Assembly: GCF_014174375.1 (NCBI RefSeq)
Contig: NZ_JABEQE010000001.1
Location: 186,001-250,000, forward strand
DNA: 64,000 bases
Reading direction: 5' to 3'
DNA from: Gluconacetobacter asukensis
Lineage (GTDB): Bacteria > Pseudomonadota > Alphaproteobacteria > Acetobacterales > Acetobacteraceae
Shown: piece by piece, positions 9,616 to 18,471 of the stretch
Numbering within the stretch: position 1 is the first letter of the stretch
How the letters are laid out: the number at the start of each line of letters is the position of its first letter
The notes under the pieces: generated by a model
Told to the model about the DNA's origin: nothing
Databases searched by the model: none
Seen by the model: the letters and a program-made list of their open reading frames with translations, nothing else
Translations under genes and position numbers: made by a program

Positions 9616-10593
9616 ATGGATTATATCCGACTGGGCCACACCGGCCTGCAGGTCTCGGGCCTCTGTCTAGGCTGCATGACCTACGGCCTACCCGATCGCG
9701 GCAACCATTCCTGGACCTTGGACGAGGAGCGCAGCCGCCCCCTGATCCGCCAGGCGCTGGAAGCCGGGATCAATTTCCTCGACACCGCCAACAGCTATTC
9801 CGACGGCACATCCGAGGAAATCGTCGGCCGCGCGATCCGGGATTTCTCGCGGCGCGAGGATGTGGTGCTGGCGACCAAGGTCTTCTTCCCCACCCGCCCC
9901 GGACCGAACGGGTCGGGCCTGTCCCGCCGCGCCATCCTGGCCGAGATCGACAACAGCCTGCGCCGCCTGGGCACCGATTACGTCGATCTATACCAGATCC
10001 ATCGCTGGGATCCCCATACCCCGATCGAGGAAACGCTGGAGGCCCTGCATGACGTCGTGAAGGCGGGCAAGGCGCGCTATATTGGCGCCTCGTCGATGTT
10101 TGCCTGGCAGTTCGCCAAGGCGATCTATACCGCCCGCCTGCATGGCTGGACCGAATTCGTCAGCATGCAGAACCATCTGAACCTTTTGAACCGCGAGGAA
10201 GAGCGCGAGATGCTGCCCTTCTGCCGCGATCAGAAGATCGGCATCCTGCCCTGGAGCCCACTGGCGCGCGGCCTGCTGGCGCGCAACTGGCGCGAGCGCA
10301 CCACACGGCAGGAAACCGACAATGTGCTGCATAATCTGTATAACCACACCCAGACCGCCGACCGGGCAGTGATCGACGTGGTCGGCCGCATCGCCCAGAC
10401 GCGCGGTGTGCCGCGCGCCCAGGTGGCCCTTGCCTGGCTGCTGCAAAAGCCCGGCATCACCGCGCCCATCGTCGGGGCATCGAAACCCGACCATCTGGAC
10501 GACGCGCTCGCGGCACTGGACCTGAGGCTGGACCATGCCGAAATCGCGGCGCTCGAAGAACCCTACGTCCCCCACCCTATCGCCGGCTTCTGA
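9616..10593 (+). CDS. yajO: Aldo/keto reductase, YajO type
   Basis: This 325-aa protein aligns almost residue by residue with what I recall of E. coli YajO (324 aa), including LCLGCMTYGLPDRGNHSWTL and the end VPHPIAGF. The catalytic tetrad is visible as D56, Y61, K88 and H129. It reduces aldehydes or ketones with NADPH. It lies 31 nt after the ATPase stop with GAAGGAA as ribosome-binding site and is probably the last gene of the importer operon. In an organosulfur locus it could remove aldehydes left after C-S cleavage; that link is inference. Confidence 0.88.
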   Translation: MDYIRLGHTGLQVSGLCLGCMTYGLPDRGNHSWTLDEERSRPLIRQALEAGINFLDTANSYSDGTSEEIVGRAIRDFSRREDVVLATKVFFPTRPGPNGSGLSRRAILAEIDNSLRRLGTDYVDLYQIHRWDPHTPIEETLEALHDVVKAGKARYIGASSMFAWQFAKAIYTARLHGWTEFVSMQNHLNLLNREEEREMLPFCRDQKIGILPWSPLARGLLARNWRERTTRQETDNVLHNLYNHTQTADRAVIDVVGRIAQTRGVPRAQVALAWLLQKPGITAPIVGASKPDHLDDALAALDLRLDHAEIAALEEPYVPHPIAGF

Positions 10594-10609
10594 GAACCTG
10601 TCTGGACAT

Positions 10610-10631
10610 GCGCGCCGGTGATCCGGCGCGC
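10610..10631. terminator. Hairpin between convergent genes (weak terminator candidate)
   Basis: A perfect 9-bp GC stem (10610-10618 with 10623-10631) and a TGAT loop sits between the convergent yajO and TonB-receptor genes. Neither strand has a U-run after the stem, so it is not a canonical intrinsic terminator. Confidence 0.35.
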
Positions 10632-10635
10632 GCTC

Positions 10636-13089
10636 CTAAAAGCCGGCCGTGGCCGTTACCATCATCGCGAACGTACTGGCGATCAGATAGGCCGGGGCGC
10701 CGGAAGAATCGATCATGTTGCCGCGCACGCCCATGGTCGCATTGGTGTTGTTCGACAGGCTCTGAATCCCCGACCGGTAGTGCCAGCTTGCCAGATTGTA
10801 CATGTTCAACTGGATCTGCGGATGCTTCAGGCGCCACATGTCCGGCAGGCGATAGCCCAGCGTCATGTCGATCTGACCATGCGCGGGCAGTGACTCCTGA
10901 TCCATGAAATCGGAATATTGCCGCCCGATCCAACGATACATGAAATTTCCAAAGACGCGGCTGTCATCGTAGCTCAGGGCGGCGCTGGTCGTCCATTCGG
11001 GAGCCATCGGCGCCCGCTTGCCGGCGGTGGGCAGGTAATCGAGCGCACCATTATCTGCCGTCGCGGGCAGATTGTTATCGGTCCGGGCATAGAGATACTC
11101 GCCTGACACGTACGGACTGAAATGATGCCATGGGCGCAAGCCGAATTCCACATCGGCGCCGCGCACGGTCTGGCCACCGGCATTCATCGAAACGCCGGCG
11201 AAGGAACTGCCATTGACGATGGTATTTGTGGTGATGTTGCGATTGGTAAAATTGTAATTGAACAGATTGATCGTCAGGTTGTACAAGCCGAAATGGCGGT
11301 AGCCGAGTTCCTCGGAAATCGCGAATTCCGGCTTGACCGACCCGCCGATACCCATCGTGTTTCCCGGTAATCCTGAGAAATAGGAGTTGGTCGTCGGCAT
11401 GCGAAAATTCGTCGCTACGTCGAAAAAGACCTGGTCATGATCGTCGATCATGTAGCTGCCTGAAAGGCGGGGCAGCGGCGTGGCGTAATTCGTACCCACT
11501 TCATAGGGCACCGCATTGTCGTAATTGTTGGTGCCCGCCCGATTCATCATGACATATTTGAAGCCGGCATTCAGCTTCAGCCGATCGTTCAGCCATGAAG
11601 TGGAATCGCTGACATACAATCCGACGGATTGCGTGATCATGTGATAGTTCAGGAACAGATTATATTCATACCCGTTCGGAAATTTCAGCCCGTAGGAACC
11701 CCATGTGTTCGGCGGATCGCCATTCGGCCCCAACTGGCTGATATTGGTCACCTCGGCATCGTCATAATAATCGTAGAATGCGCCGAGGCTGATCGTCTGA
11801 TGGCGGCCCGCCTTGTAATCCAGATGTCCGGTGATGCCCGGGTGATATTCCCGCATCAGGTAATACCCGTCGCCATGGAAGGATTGCGTTCCCGAATCGT
11901 CATAGGCCAGACCCGGATAAGGCAGGACCAGATTCTCATTCTGTCCCGTGGAAGGATTGTAATTGTTGACTGGCATGTCCCACTGGCCCATGCCGCTGCC
12001 GCCGCTGCCCCAATATAGATAGGGCGTGATGTGCAGCGACAGGTTGCGCGTCAGCGTGAAATGCATGGGCGCCACCAGGATCAGGCTGCGCCAGTCGCCG
12101 ACCTCGGTTTGCCAGTAGCTGCCGGCCTCGTTTGTCTCGAACGGGTTCGCTGTATAATTGAAGCTGTTGCCCGATTGCCGCCATTGCTGCGCCGTCACCG
12201 GAGCATAGACCGGCTGGTTGTTCTCGTTATAAGCTTCGACGAAGGAAATCGAATTTCCCTGTCCCCATTCCTTCATGAATTTCGAATCGATATGCCGCCT
12301 CTGCCCCCGGCCGGGACCGCGCCAGGTGCCATAGGTCGCGTTGGAATAGGAAATATAGCCGCGCCCGCCTGTATTGAGGATATCGCCTGTATTCACGCGG
12401 ATGAACCCACGATTCGTCTTGTGCGACCCATAGGAATAATCGACCAGCCCGCCGAAATTGTGCGACGGATCGACCGTCCGGATGTTCATCTGCCCGCCGG
12501 TGGCGCTGACCAGCGGTGCGTTGATGTCCGACGTGCCCTGGGAGAGCTGCACTTCCTGATAGTTCTCGGTGTCGCCCCATTGCGAGGTATAGGGATCGTA
12601 GGCCGAAATGTCAGCGATCGGCGCGCCGTCGTACAGATAGCCGAGTTCCGACTGGTTCATGCCGCGCACATTGACCGATGTCTGGTCCGACAGGCCGAAC
12701 GGATCGGATGAGGCGATATTGGTGCCCGGCGCGAACTGGATCATCTGCGCGGCCGAGGTGATGGGCGCCAGCTTGGCGATGAAGTCACGGCCGACGGTGG
12801 TGATGGCCTTGGCCTCGGTCTGCTCGCTCATCATTCCGCCGCCGGGCGCCCGGCCTGTCACGCCATCGGCGCTCTCCACAGGATTGCTGCCGGTGACGGT
12901 AATGGTCTCCGTCTTCGGACGGGAGGCTTCCACCACCGGGCGCTTCGCGGGCTGGTCCTGCCCGGCCACCGCCGCCTGGGCCCAGGCACGCGAGGTACCA
13001 TTGGCAGAAAGCGCCGTACCGGCGATCAACAGAGAGAAAACAAACCTCGACGACAATCCAATCCCCTTCCCAGCTTCCAGCAGGACCAC
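10636..13089 (-). CDS. TonB-dependent outer membrane receptor
   Basis: The protein is 817 aa. A signal peptide ends at AWAQA. The plug domain follows, with TITVTGSNPVESADG as a TonB-box-like segment, TSVNVRGMNQSELGYLYDGAPI, and a long beta-barrel rich in alternating aromatic residues that ends in Phe (TATAGF), as outer membrane barrels do. It imports an unknown ligand using TonB energy. A TTG at 13056 with AAGGGG 6 nt upstream would give a cleaner signal peptide (LSSRFVFSLLIAG), so the true start may be 11 codons inside the ATG. It lies downstream of nagA on the same strand across 297 nt, which might hint at an amino-sugar ligand, but the gap makes this weak. Confidence 0.85.
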   Translation of the reverse strand: MVLLEAGKGIGLSSRFVFSLLIAGTALSANGTSRAWAQAAVAGQDQPAKRPVVEASRPKTETITVTGSNPVESADGVTGRAPGGGMMSEQTEAKAITTVGRDFIAKLAPITSAAQMIQFAPGTNIASSDPFGLSDQTSVNVRGMNQSELGYLYDGAPIADISAYDPYTSQWGDTENYQEVQLSQGTSDINAPLVSATGGQMNIRTVDPSHNFGGLVDYSYGSHKTNRGFIRVNTGDILNTGGRGYISYSNATYGTWRGPGRGQRRHIDSKFMKEWGQGNSISFVEAYNENNQPVYAPVTAQQWRQSGNSFNYTANPFETNEAGSYWQTEVGDWRSLILVAPMHFTLTRNLSLHITPYLYWGSGGSGMGQWDMPVNNYNPSTGQNENLVLPYPGLAYDDSGTQSFHGDGYYLMREYHPGITGHLDYKAGRHQTISLGAFYDYYDDAEVTNISQLGPNGDPPNTWGSYGLKFPNGYEYNLFLNYHMITQSVGLYVSDSTSWLNDRLKLNAGFKYVMMNRAGTNNYDNAVPYEVGTNYATPLPRLSGSYMIDDHDQVFFDVATNFRMPTTNSYFSGLPGNTMGIGGSVKPEFAISEELGYRHFGLYNLTINLFNYNFTNRNITTNTIVNGSSFAGVSMNAGGQTVRGADVEFGLRPWHHFSPYVSGEYLYARTDNNLPATADNGALDYLPTAGKRAPMAPEWTTSAALSYDDSRVFGNFMYRWIGRQYSDFMDQESLPAHGQIDMTLGYRLPDMWRLKHPQIQLNMYNLASWHYRSGIQSLSNNTNATMGVRGNMIDSSGAPAYLIASTFAMMVTATAGF

Positions 13090-13386
13090 ACGATCCCCGC
13101 TTTATGACGAAATCCGACGCCCTTCGCGTCACCACATCGCGACCCGACGGCGAATAAACTTCTCCGTGTCCGTCCGGAAACACCCTCGGCCCGGCCGCCG
13201 CGCGCATTCGGGCAGGCGCGCAGAGAGCGCTTGAAAAGCCGGTCTGCCGAGCGAGAGTGCCGCGCATCGGCACGCCCGTTGTGGGTTTCCGAACATCGGG
13301 GCGGATGCGGCCTTATGAGCCATGAACACCGAAGCACCAGGAAGGCCGCGCCGGATCGCCGGCTAAGCGGCTTTGCAAGCACTCTC

Positions 13387-14496
13387 TCAGGTGTGGCGTT
13401 GGCCGGCTACCCAGACTTCCCGCACCGTGAAATCACCATCCATGACGACGAAATCGGCACGCATGCCCGGCACCAGCGCCCCGCGATCGGTCAGGCCCAG
13501 ATAACGCGCGGCGTTGTGGCTGACCAGCTTTGCCGCGTCGACCAGACTCGTGCCCGCCGCCAGCGCATTGCGCAGGGCGGCGTCCAACGTCAACACGCTG
13601 CCGGCCAGCGTGCCGTCGGGCAGGCGGGCAATGCCGTCGCTGATCATCACCTCCTGCCCCCCCAGTTGGCTGGGGCCGTCGCCCAGCCCGGCGCCGCGCA
13701 TGGCATCCGTCACGAACAGCAGGCGCTCGCCCATCAGCCGGTGCGCCAGGCGGAAGCTGGCGGGGTGAACATGATGCGTGTCGAAGATCAGTTCGGCATG
13801 GCCGGCGTCGCTGCACATCAGCGCGGTGGCCGGGCCCGGGCGGCGGCCCTCGATCCCACCCATCGCGTTGAACAGGTGCGTGGCGCCCACGGTGCCCCCG
13901 GCGGCGCAGATCCGGCAGATTGCCTGTTCGGCCTGTTCGAAGCTGGCGACGGTGTGACCGATGCTCACCCGCACGCCGGCGGCAGCGAACGCGGCGATTG
14001 CGGTTTCCGCATGCTCCAGTTCCGGCGCCAGCGTCACGACCCGTACTACGCCGGTCGCCAGGGCCTGGGCGACGTGATCCGGGTCCGGCGCGATGGCAAA
14101 GGGCGGTTGTGCGCCCAGCCGGTGCGGGCTGACGAACGGGCCCTCCAGATGCGCGCCATGAATCGCGGGGCCGCCCGACAGGCCTGCGTGCCGCACCTCG
14201 GCCACCGCGCGCAGCGCGTCCATCACGTCCGGCCAGGGACGGGTGATGGTGGTGGGCAGGATGGTCGTGGTGCCGTGCGCCATGTGGAAGCGTGCCAGGC
14301 GGCCGATTGCCGCGACGCCCTCCATCGTATCGGCCCCGTCACCACCATGGACATGCGTGTCGATGAAGCCGGGCAGGATGTAGCGGGTGGCCTCGTGCGC
14401 CACCGGTCCGGGTTCGATGGCCCGGATCGTGTCGTCAAACGTCACGCGCCCCGGTGCCAGCCGGTCCGGCAGTACGAGCGTCCCATCGAGGATCAT
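13387..14496 (-). CDS. nagA: N-acetylglucosamine-6-phosphate deacetylase
   Basis: The 369-aa protein uses the ATG at 14496, placed 6 nt after AAGGGA; a longer frame upstream to 14586 lacks a ribosome-binding site. Signature motifs are PGFIDTHVHGGDGADTMEG (metal ligands H48 and H50), HLEGPF (E118), IGHT (H181), HLFNAMG (H207) and FVTDAM (catalytic Asp). The enzyme deacetylates GlcNAc-6-P to GlcN-6-P in amino-sugar and cell-wall recycling. No nagB or PTS gene is nearby. It is divergent from the idonate dehydrogenase, sharing about 170 nt of upstream sequence. Confidence 0.92.
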   Translation of the reverse strand: MILDGTLVLPDRLAPGRVTFDDTIRAIEPGPVAHEATRYILPGFIDTHVHGGDGADTMEGVAAIGRLARFHMAHGTTTILPTTITRPWPDVMDALRAVAEVRHAGLSGGPAIHGAHLEGPFVSPHRLGAQPPFAIAPDPDHVAQALATGVVRVVTLAPELEHAETAIAAFAAAGVRVSIGHTVASFEQAEQAICRICAAGGTVGATHLFNAMGGIEGRRPGPATALMCSDAGHAELIFDTHHVHPASFRLAHRLMGERLLFVTDAMRGAGLGDGPSQLGGQEVMISDGIARLPDGTLAGSVLTLDAALRNALAAGTSLVDAAKLVSHNAARYLGLTDRGALVPGMRADFVVMDGDFTVREVWVAGQRHT

Positions 14497-14667
14497 GGCC
14501 ATTCCCTTTCCGGCAGGATCACGTGCGCCACCGCCGAGCATCCGGCAACCCTGTCCGGCGTTAGCAACCGCATGGACCGGCCGCAAGTCATCACGGAGCG
14601 CGATCGGTCAGGGGCGCCGCGCTCACTGGCCCCGCATGTTCTCTCCCACGCACAGGGTATTGCTTCG

Positions 14668-15708
14668 ATGTCCGATATTTCACGCACCACTGAGGCTCTG
14701 GTGATCCACGACAGGGAGGATCTGCGGCTCGACAGGGTGTCGGTGGCCGAACCCGGACGCGGCGAGGTGACGGTGCGGGTCGCATGGGGCGGCATCTGCG
14801 GCTCCGACATGCATTATCTCAAACATGGCGGGGTGGGCGCGTCGGTCCTGCGCGAGCCGATGATCCTCGGCCATGAAATCTCGGGCTTCGTCGAACGGCC
14901 CGGCCCCGGCGTCAACGGGCTGGCGCCGGGCGCCCCGGTCGCGATTCATCCGGCTCGCCCCTGCGGGGACTGCCCAGAATGCCGGCGGGACCTGCGCCAT
15001 CTGTGCCGCGAGACGCGCTTTCTGGGCAGTGCCGCCTTTCTGCCGCACACGGATGGCGGGTTCCGGCGCCTGATGATCGTCGCCGCCAGCCAGGTCTACC
15101 CCCTACCGCAGGGTCTGGACGTACGCAGTGCCTGCTTGGCCGAACCGCTGTCGGTGGCGCTGCATGCCATTGCCCGCGCCGGAGACGTGCGTGGCAGGAC
15201 CATCCTGGTTCAGGGCGCCGGTCCCATCGGGGCGCTGATCGTGGCCGGGCTGGCAATCGCGGGAGCCGAGGCGATCGTCGCTACTGATCTCCAGGATTTT
15301 CCGCTCTCGATTGCCCGGCGGATGGGCGCCACATCCGTCCTCAACACCGCGTCGGCTCCTTATCTTGCGGAGCATGACATCGTGTTCGAAGCCTCCGGTG
15401 CTGCCAGCGCATTGCCGACGGCCATCGCCTGCACCGCCAAAGGGGGCATTCTGGTCCAGGTGGGCATGTTCCCGCCCGGCAATGTCGGTATCCCCCTGGG
15501 CCAGATCATCGCACGGGAATTGGATTATCGCGGTTCATTCCGGTTCGACACAGAATTCGGCACAGCCCTCGACCTGCTGGCCGCCCATCCCTGGATCGCA
15601 GACGGGCTGGTGACCCATCGTTTCGGGCTGACGGCGTTCGACGAGGCATTCGCAACATCCCTGAACCGGCATCAATCCTCGAAAGTGCTGTTTGACATGA
15701 GCGGATAG
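14668..15708 (+). CDS. idnD: L-idonate 5-dehydrogenase (zinc MDR family)
   Basis: The 346-aa medium-chain dehydrogenase has catalytic zinc ligands C44, H69 and E70 and the four structural zinc cysteines C99, C102, C105 and C113. GGICGSDMHYLKHGGVG, RFLGSAAFLPHTDGGF and LDYRGSFRFDTEF match the IdnD subfamily rather than generic sorbitol dehydrogenases. The Rossmann motif is GAGPIGAL. It interconverts L-idonate and 5-keto-D-gluconate, a reaction that fits the ketogluconate metabolism of acetic acid bacteria. The ATG at 14668 is chosen from the conserved N-terminal length; its ribosome-binding site is weak (AGGG about 12 nt upstream). An ATG at 14572 would add 32 unconserved residues. No idnO or idnT is adjacent. 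Confidence 0.85.
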   Translation: MSDISRTTEALVIHDREDLRLDRVSVAEPGRGEVTVRVAWGGICGSDMHYLKHGGVGASVLREPMILGHEISGFVERPGPGVNGLAPGAPVAIHPARPCGDCPECRRDLRHLCRETRFLGSAAFLPHTDGGFRRLMIVAASQVYPLPQGLDVRSACLAEPLSVALHAIARAGDVRGRTILVQGAGPIGALIVAGLAIAGAEAIVATDLQDFPLSIARRMGATSVLNTASAPYLAEHDIVFEASGAASALPTAIACTAKGGILVQVGMFPPGNVGIPLGQIIARELDYRGSFRFDTEFGTALDLLAAHPWIADGLVTHRFGLTAFDEAFATSLNRHQSSKVLFDMSG

Positions 15709-15856
15709 ACCGGAAAACGCTTCCGGCGGCGCCCTGTTCTGAAACGTCAGATATGGTGCAGATGCGACCACAGCATCGTAAAAACATCTCAAAAAAGAGA
15801 GTGCTCCCGGATCGGGGACAAGCCATTGTCATGGCCTCAGACAGGAGTCTCCGGCC

Positions 15857-17569
15857 ATGCCGCATGCCAGCCCACTGATCACGATTCTGGTCATCGGCCT
15901 GACATTGGCCTTTCTGCTGGGGATGGTGGCCACCCGGCTGGGGATATCAGTGCTGGTGGGCTATCTGCTGGCCGGCGTGATGGTGGGGCCCTTCACCCCC
16001 GGCTTCGTCGCCGACCAGGGGCTGGCGCCGCAATTAGCCGATGTCGGCGTCATCCTGCTGATGTTCGGTGTAGGCCTGCATTTCTCGGTCAAGGACCTGC
16101 TGGCGGTGCGGGCGGTCGCCCTGCCGGGCTCGATCGCGCAGGTCGCGCTGTCGACCGGTGCCGGCATGGGGCTGGGGCTGCTGATGGGCTGGGGCGTGCC
16201 GACCGCCCTGATCTTCGGCCTGTCGCTCGGCGTCGCCAGTACGGTGGTGCTGATGCGCGCGCTGGAAGAGCAGCGGCTGATGGAGACCGAACGTGGCCGG
16301 CTGGCGATCGGCTGGCTGGTAATTCAGGACGTGATCACCGTGCTGGCGCTGGTCATGCTGCCCGCCCTGATGCCGTTGATGAAAAACGGCACCACCCATG
16401 CCCCAGCCCTGCTGGACCTGGCATGGACTCTAGGCCTGACGCTGGGCAAGGTCGCGGCCTTCGTGGGGCTGATGCTGCTGGTCGGCCGCCGCGTCATCCC
16501 TGCCGCCCTGCATTACGTGGCGCGAACGGGCTCCCGCGAACTGTTCAGGCTGGCATTGCTGGCAGTGGCATTGGGCGTGGCCTTTGTGGCGTCGGGCTTC
16601 TTCGGCGTGTCGTTTGCGCTGGGGGCCTTCGTGGCCGGCATGGTGCTGAGCGAATCCGCCCTGAGCCAGCACGCGGCCGAGGAAACGCTACCGCTGCGCG
16701 ACGCCTTCGCGGTGCTGTTCTTCATCTCGATCGGCATGCTGTTCGATCCCTCGGTTCTGCTGCGCCATCCCGGCGTCCTGCTGGCCGCGCTGGCGGTCGT
16801 CTGCGTCATCACGCCGATGATCGTCTTTGCGATCCTGTGCCTGCTGGGGGAGCGGCGGCAGACGGCCCTGACGATGGCGGCGGGACTGGCACAGATCGGC
16901 GAATTCTCGTTCATCCTGACCACGCTTGGGGCTGATCTGGGACTGGTGGATTCATCGACACGTTCACTGATCCTCGCGGTTTCCATCTTGTCGATCCTGC
17001 TGAACCCGCTGGCATTCCTGATCGTCGGGCTGCTGGCACCATGGGCGGAACGGCGCGATACCGCGCGGGCCGGCACGGCACCCGACGCAGCGGCCCATGC
17101 CGCCGGGCCGCTGCGCAACCATGCCGTCGTGGTCGGTTATGGCCGGGTCGGCGCGCTGGTGGCGGAGGGGCTGCTGCGCCGGCACTGGCCGCTACTGGTC
17201 ATCGAAACCGGGGACAGCGCGATATCGGCCGTACGCGCGCAGGGGGGCGAGGCCATTCTGGGCAATGCCGCCGATCCGGCCATTCTGGCCGAGGCGAACA
17301 TCGGGGCGGCACGATTGCTGGTGGTGGCGATCCCCGAAGCTTTCGAAGCTGGGCAGGTGGTCGAACAGGCGCGGACGGCAAACCCGAAGATTACCATCAT
17401 CGCCCGCGCGCATTTCGACAGCGCGGTCGATCATCTGCGCCAACTGGGGGCGGATGTCGTCATTATGGGTGAGCGCGAAATCGCCCATGCGATGCTGGAT
17501 TATGCCCTGCACGACATGAAAACGCAGTCTCCGCCCGCCCCGCCCCCGACCGGGACCTTCAGGAGGTGA
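15857..17569 (+). CDS. CPA2 monovalent cation:proton antiporter, KefB/YbaL type
   Basis: This 570-aa protein has an N-terminal Na+/H+ exchanger domain of about twelve membrane helices up to around residue 390, with LLMFGVGLHFSVKDLL and FFISIGMLFDPS typical of Kef-type transporters. A cytoplasmic TrkA-N (RCK) domain follows, with the nucleotide-binding motif VVGYGRVGALVAEGLL and the later acidic residue in VIETGDS. YbaL is the closest named relative by length and layout. The ribosome-binding site is ACAGGAG, 9 nt before ATG. It probably exchanges K+ for H+ under nucleotide or redox control. Its last 11 nt overlap a convergent small gene. Confidence 0.87.
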   Translation: MPHASPLITILVIGLTLAFLLGMVATRLGISVLVGYLLAGVMVGPFTPGFVADQGLAPQLADVGVILLMFGVGLHFSVKDLLAVRAVALPGSIAQVALSTGAGMGLGLLMGWGVPTALIFGLSLGVASTVVLMRALEEQRLMETERGRLAIGWLVIQDVITVLALVMLPALMPLMKNGTTHAPALLDLAWTLGLTLGKVAAFVGLMLLVGRRVIPAALHYVARTGSRELFRLALLAVALGVAFVASGFFGVSFALGAFVAGMVLSESALSQHAAEETLPLRDAFAVLFFISIGMLFDPSVLLRHPGVLLAALAVVCVITPMIVFAILCLLGERRQTALTMAAGLAQIGEFSFILTTLGADLGLVDSSTRSLILAVSILSILLNPLAFLIVGLLAPWAERRDTARAGTAPDAAAHAAGPLRNHAVVVGYGRVGALVAEGLLRRHWPLLVIETGDSAISAVRAQGGEAILGNAADPAILAEANIGAARLLVVAIPEAFEAGQVVEQARTANPKITIIARAHFDSAVDHLRQLGADVVIMGEREIAHAMLDYALHDMKTQSPPAPPPTGTFRR

Positions 17570-17732
17570 ACAGAACCGCCGTCGCCTCCGAAAGCGTCGA
17601 CATATCCATGGCCCCTGCCCCGGCCAGGACCGCCAGGATGCCGACGCAGAACAGAACGACGACAAGGGCATTCCCGCCCTCCGCCCCGCAGGATTCGGAC
17701 GGAAGCACCACCCGGTCGCAATGGTCACTCAT
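17559..17732 (-). CDS. 57-aa single-span small membrane protein, hypothetical
   Basis: A short frame (MSDHCDRVVLPSES to TAVLFTS) with one strong hydrophobic segment, NALVVVLFCVGILAVLAGAGAM, spanning about residues 20-41. Its ATG overlaps the stop of the upstream 67-aa gene as ATGA, a strong sign of translational coupling. Its 3' end overlaps the antiporter gene tail by 11 nt on the opposite strand. I recognise no family. The coupling and clean membrane segment make it a likely real gene. Confidence 0.6.
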   Translation of the reverse strand: MSDHCDRVVLPSESCGAEGGNALVVVLFCVGILAVLAGAGAMDMSTLSEATAVLFTS

Positions 17733-17932
17733 GCGGCCGCCGGGCCGCCCTGACCCGTGCGGAACTGCCGGGTCACTGTCCGCAACAGCACCGCGAGGTC
17801 CGGCGAGGTCTCGTTATGCAGGGAACGGACCTTGTCATGGGCCGCGTAGAAACGCCGCGCGTTGAAACCATCCACCAGGATGGCGGCACCGACGAAAATG
17901 CCGTCGACTTCGATGATCGTGGAACTCAGCAT
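17729..17932 (-). CDS. Small conserved-looking hypothetical protein (67 aa)
   Basis: The frame reads MLSSTIIEVDGIFVGAAILVD and continues with FNARRFYAAHDKVRSLH and a C-terminal basic segment. This layout resembles a group of short alphaproteobacterial proteins that open with STIIEVDG and carry an RF(V/Y)A motif; I know of no function for them. I chose the ATG at 17932 because AGGGG lies 8 nt upstream and homology-like sequence begins there. An ATG at 17983 would add 17 residues (84 aa). It is coupled to the 57-aa gene by an ATGA overlap. Confidence 0.6.
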   Translation of the reverse strand: MLSSTIIEVDGIFVGAAILVDGFNARRFYAAHDKVRSLHNETSPDLAVLLRTVTRQFRTGQGGPAAA

Positions 17933-18000
17933 GGCGGAATGCCCCTGAACCTTGCTATGCAGGCTTGCTCCGGCCTGCTTCATGACGTGACAGGCGGCCC

Positions 18001-18060
18001 TCAGGCGGGGCCGCTACAGTCCTCGGGACATCGCTCCCCGATCCAGATCCGTTTCGTCAT
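18001..18060 (-). CDS. Possible 19-aa leader peptide (MTKRIWIGERCPEDCSGPA)
   Basis: A tiny frame just downstream of a possible promoter and upstream of the small-gene pair. It contains two cysteines and four arginine/lysine residues. The only ribosome-binding-like sequence is AGGATG, about 8 nt upstream of the ATG. It could be a chance frame; position is the main argument for listing it. Confidence 0.2.
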   Translation of the reverse strand: MTKRIWIGERCPEDCSGPA

Positions 18061-18105
18061 GTCCGCCGCATCCTGAATTTCACCATCAAAAATAGTATGT
18101 ATTTC

Positions 18106-18132
18106 ATAATACAACATCAGGCAACGAGTCAA
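18106..18132 (-). promoter_or_regulatory. Candidate promoter for the small-gene pair
   Basis: On the minus strand, TTGACT (18132-18127) and TATTAT (18111-18106) are separated by 15 nt inside an AT-rich block. The hexamers match the consensus at 5 of 6 positions each; the spacing is slightly short. Confidence 0.35.
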
Positions 18133-18471
18133 TTAGACACACCTTGATCACACGTTGTTTTTAAAACATCCGGACAACGCTGCCATGAGCTGAATGGATG
18201 GCGGGCGCCCGATACCGGAAACAATCGCGGCACACTTGGTCAGCGGGCAGGCAAAGCCGCCCGACCAGGCTGTTTTCAGGATCGCGATGCGGGAGATTTC
18301 TGGCGCCGGACCGGCGGGCATCTTGCGCTCTCGGCGCACGCCTTGTCTGGGGGCGCCATTCGGGCGCGGAAGGGGCGATCGGCGTCAGGAACGCACGGTC
18401 GCCACTATCATATCCGTAAGGGACAACAACCCATCCCGCAGGGCGCGGCTTCTTCCGAAACCGCGGGGCCG

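Larger units (their letters stand above)
17933..18471. other. Intergenic region upstream of the small-gene pair
   Basis: About 540 nt without a convincing long gene. An AT-rich block at about 18080-18175 stands out from the GC-rich surroundings and contains a possible minus-strand promoter. A 19-codon frame lies at 18001-18060. The right part (18180-18470) is ordinary GC-rich sequence in which I see nothing specific. Confidence 0.5.

Noticed and set aside
13231-14667. Long upstream extension of the idonate dehydrogenase frame
   Set aside because: It lies antisense to nagA and lacks similarity to the dehydrogenase family; the family N-terminus begins at 14668.
18148-18339. 63-codon minus-strand frame in the 18 kb gap
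   Set aside because: No ribosome-binding site, no coupling, no recognisable pattern, and it runs into the AT-rich block.
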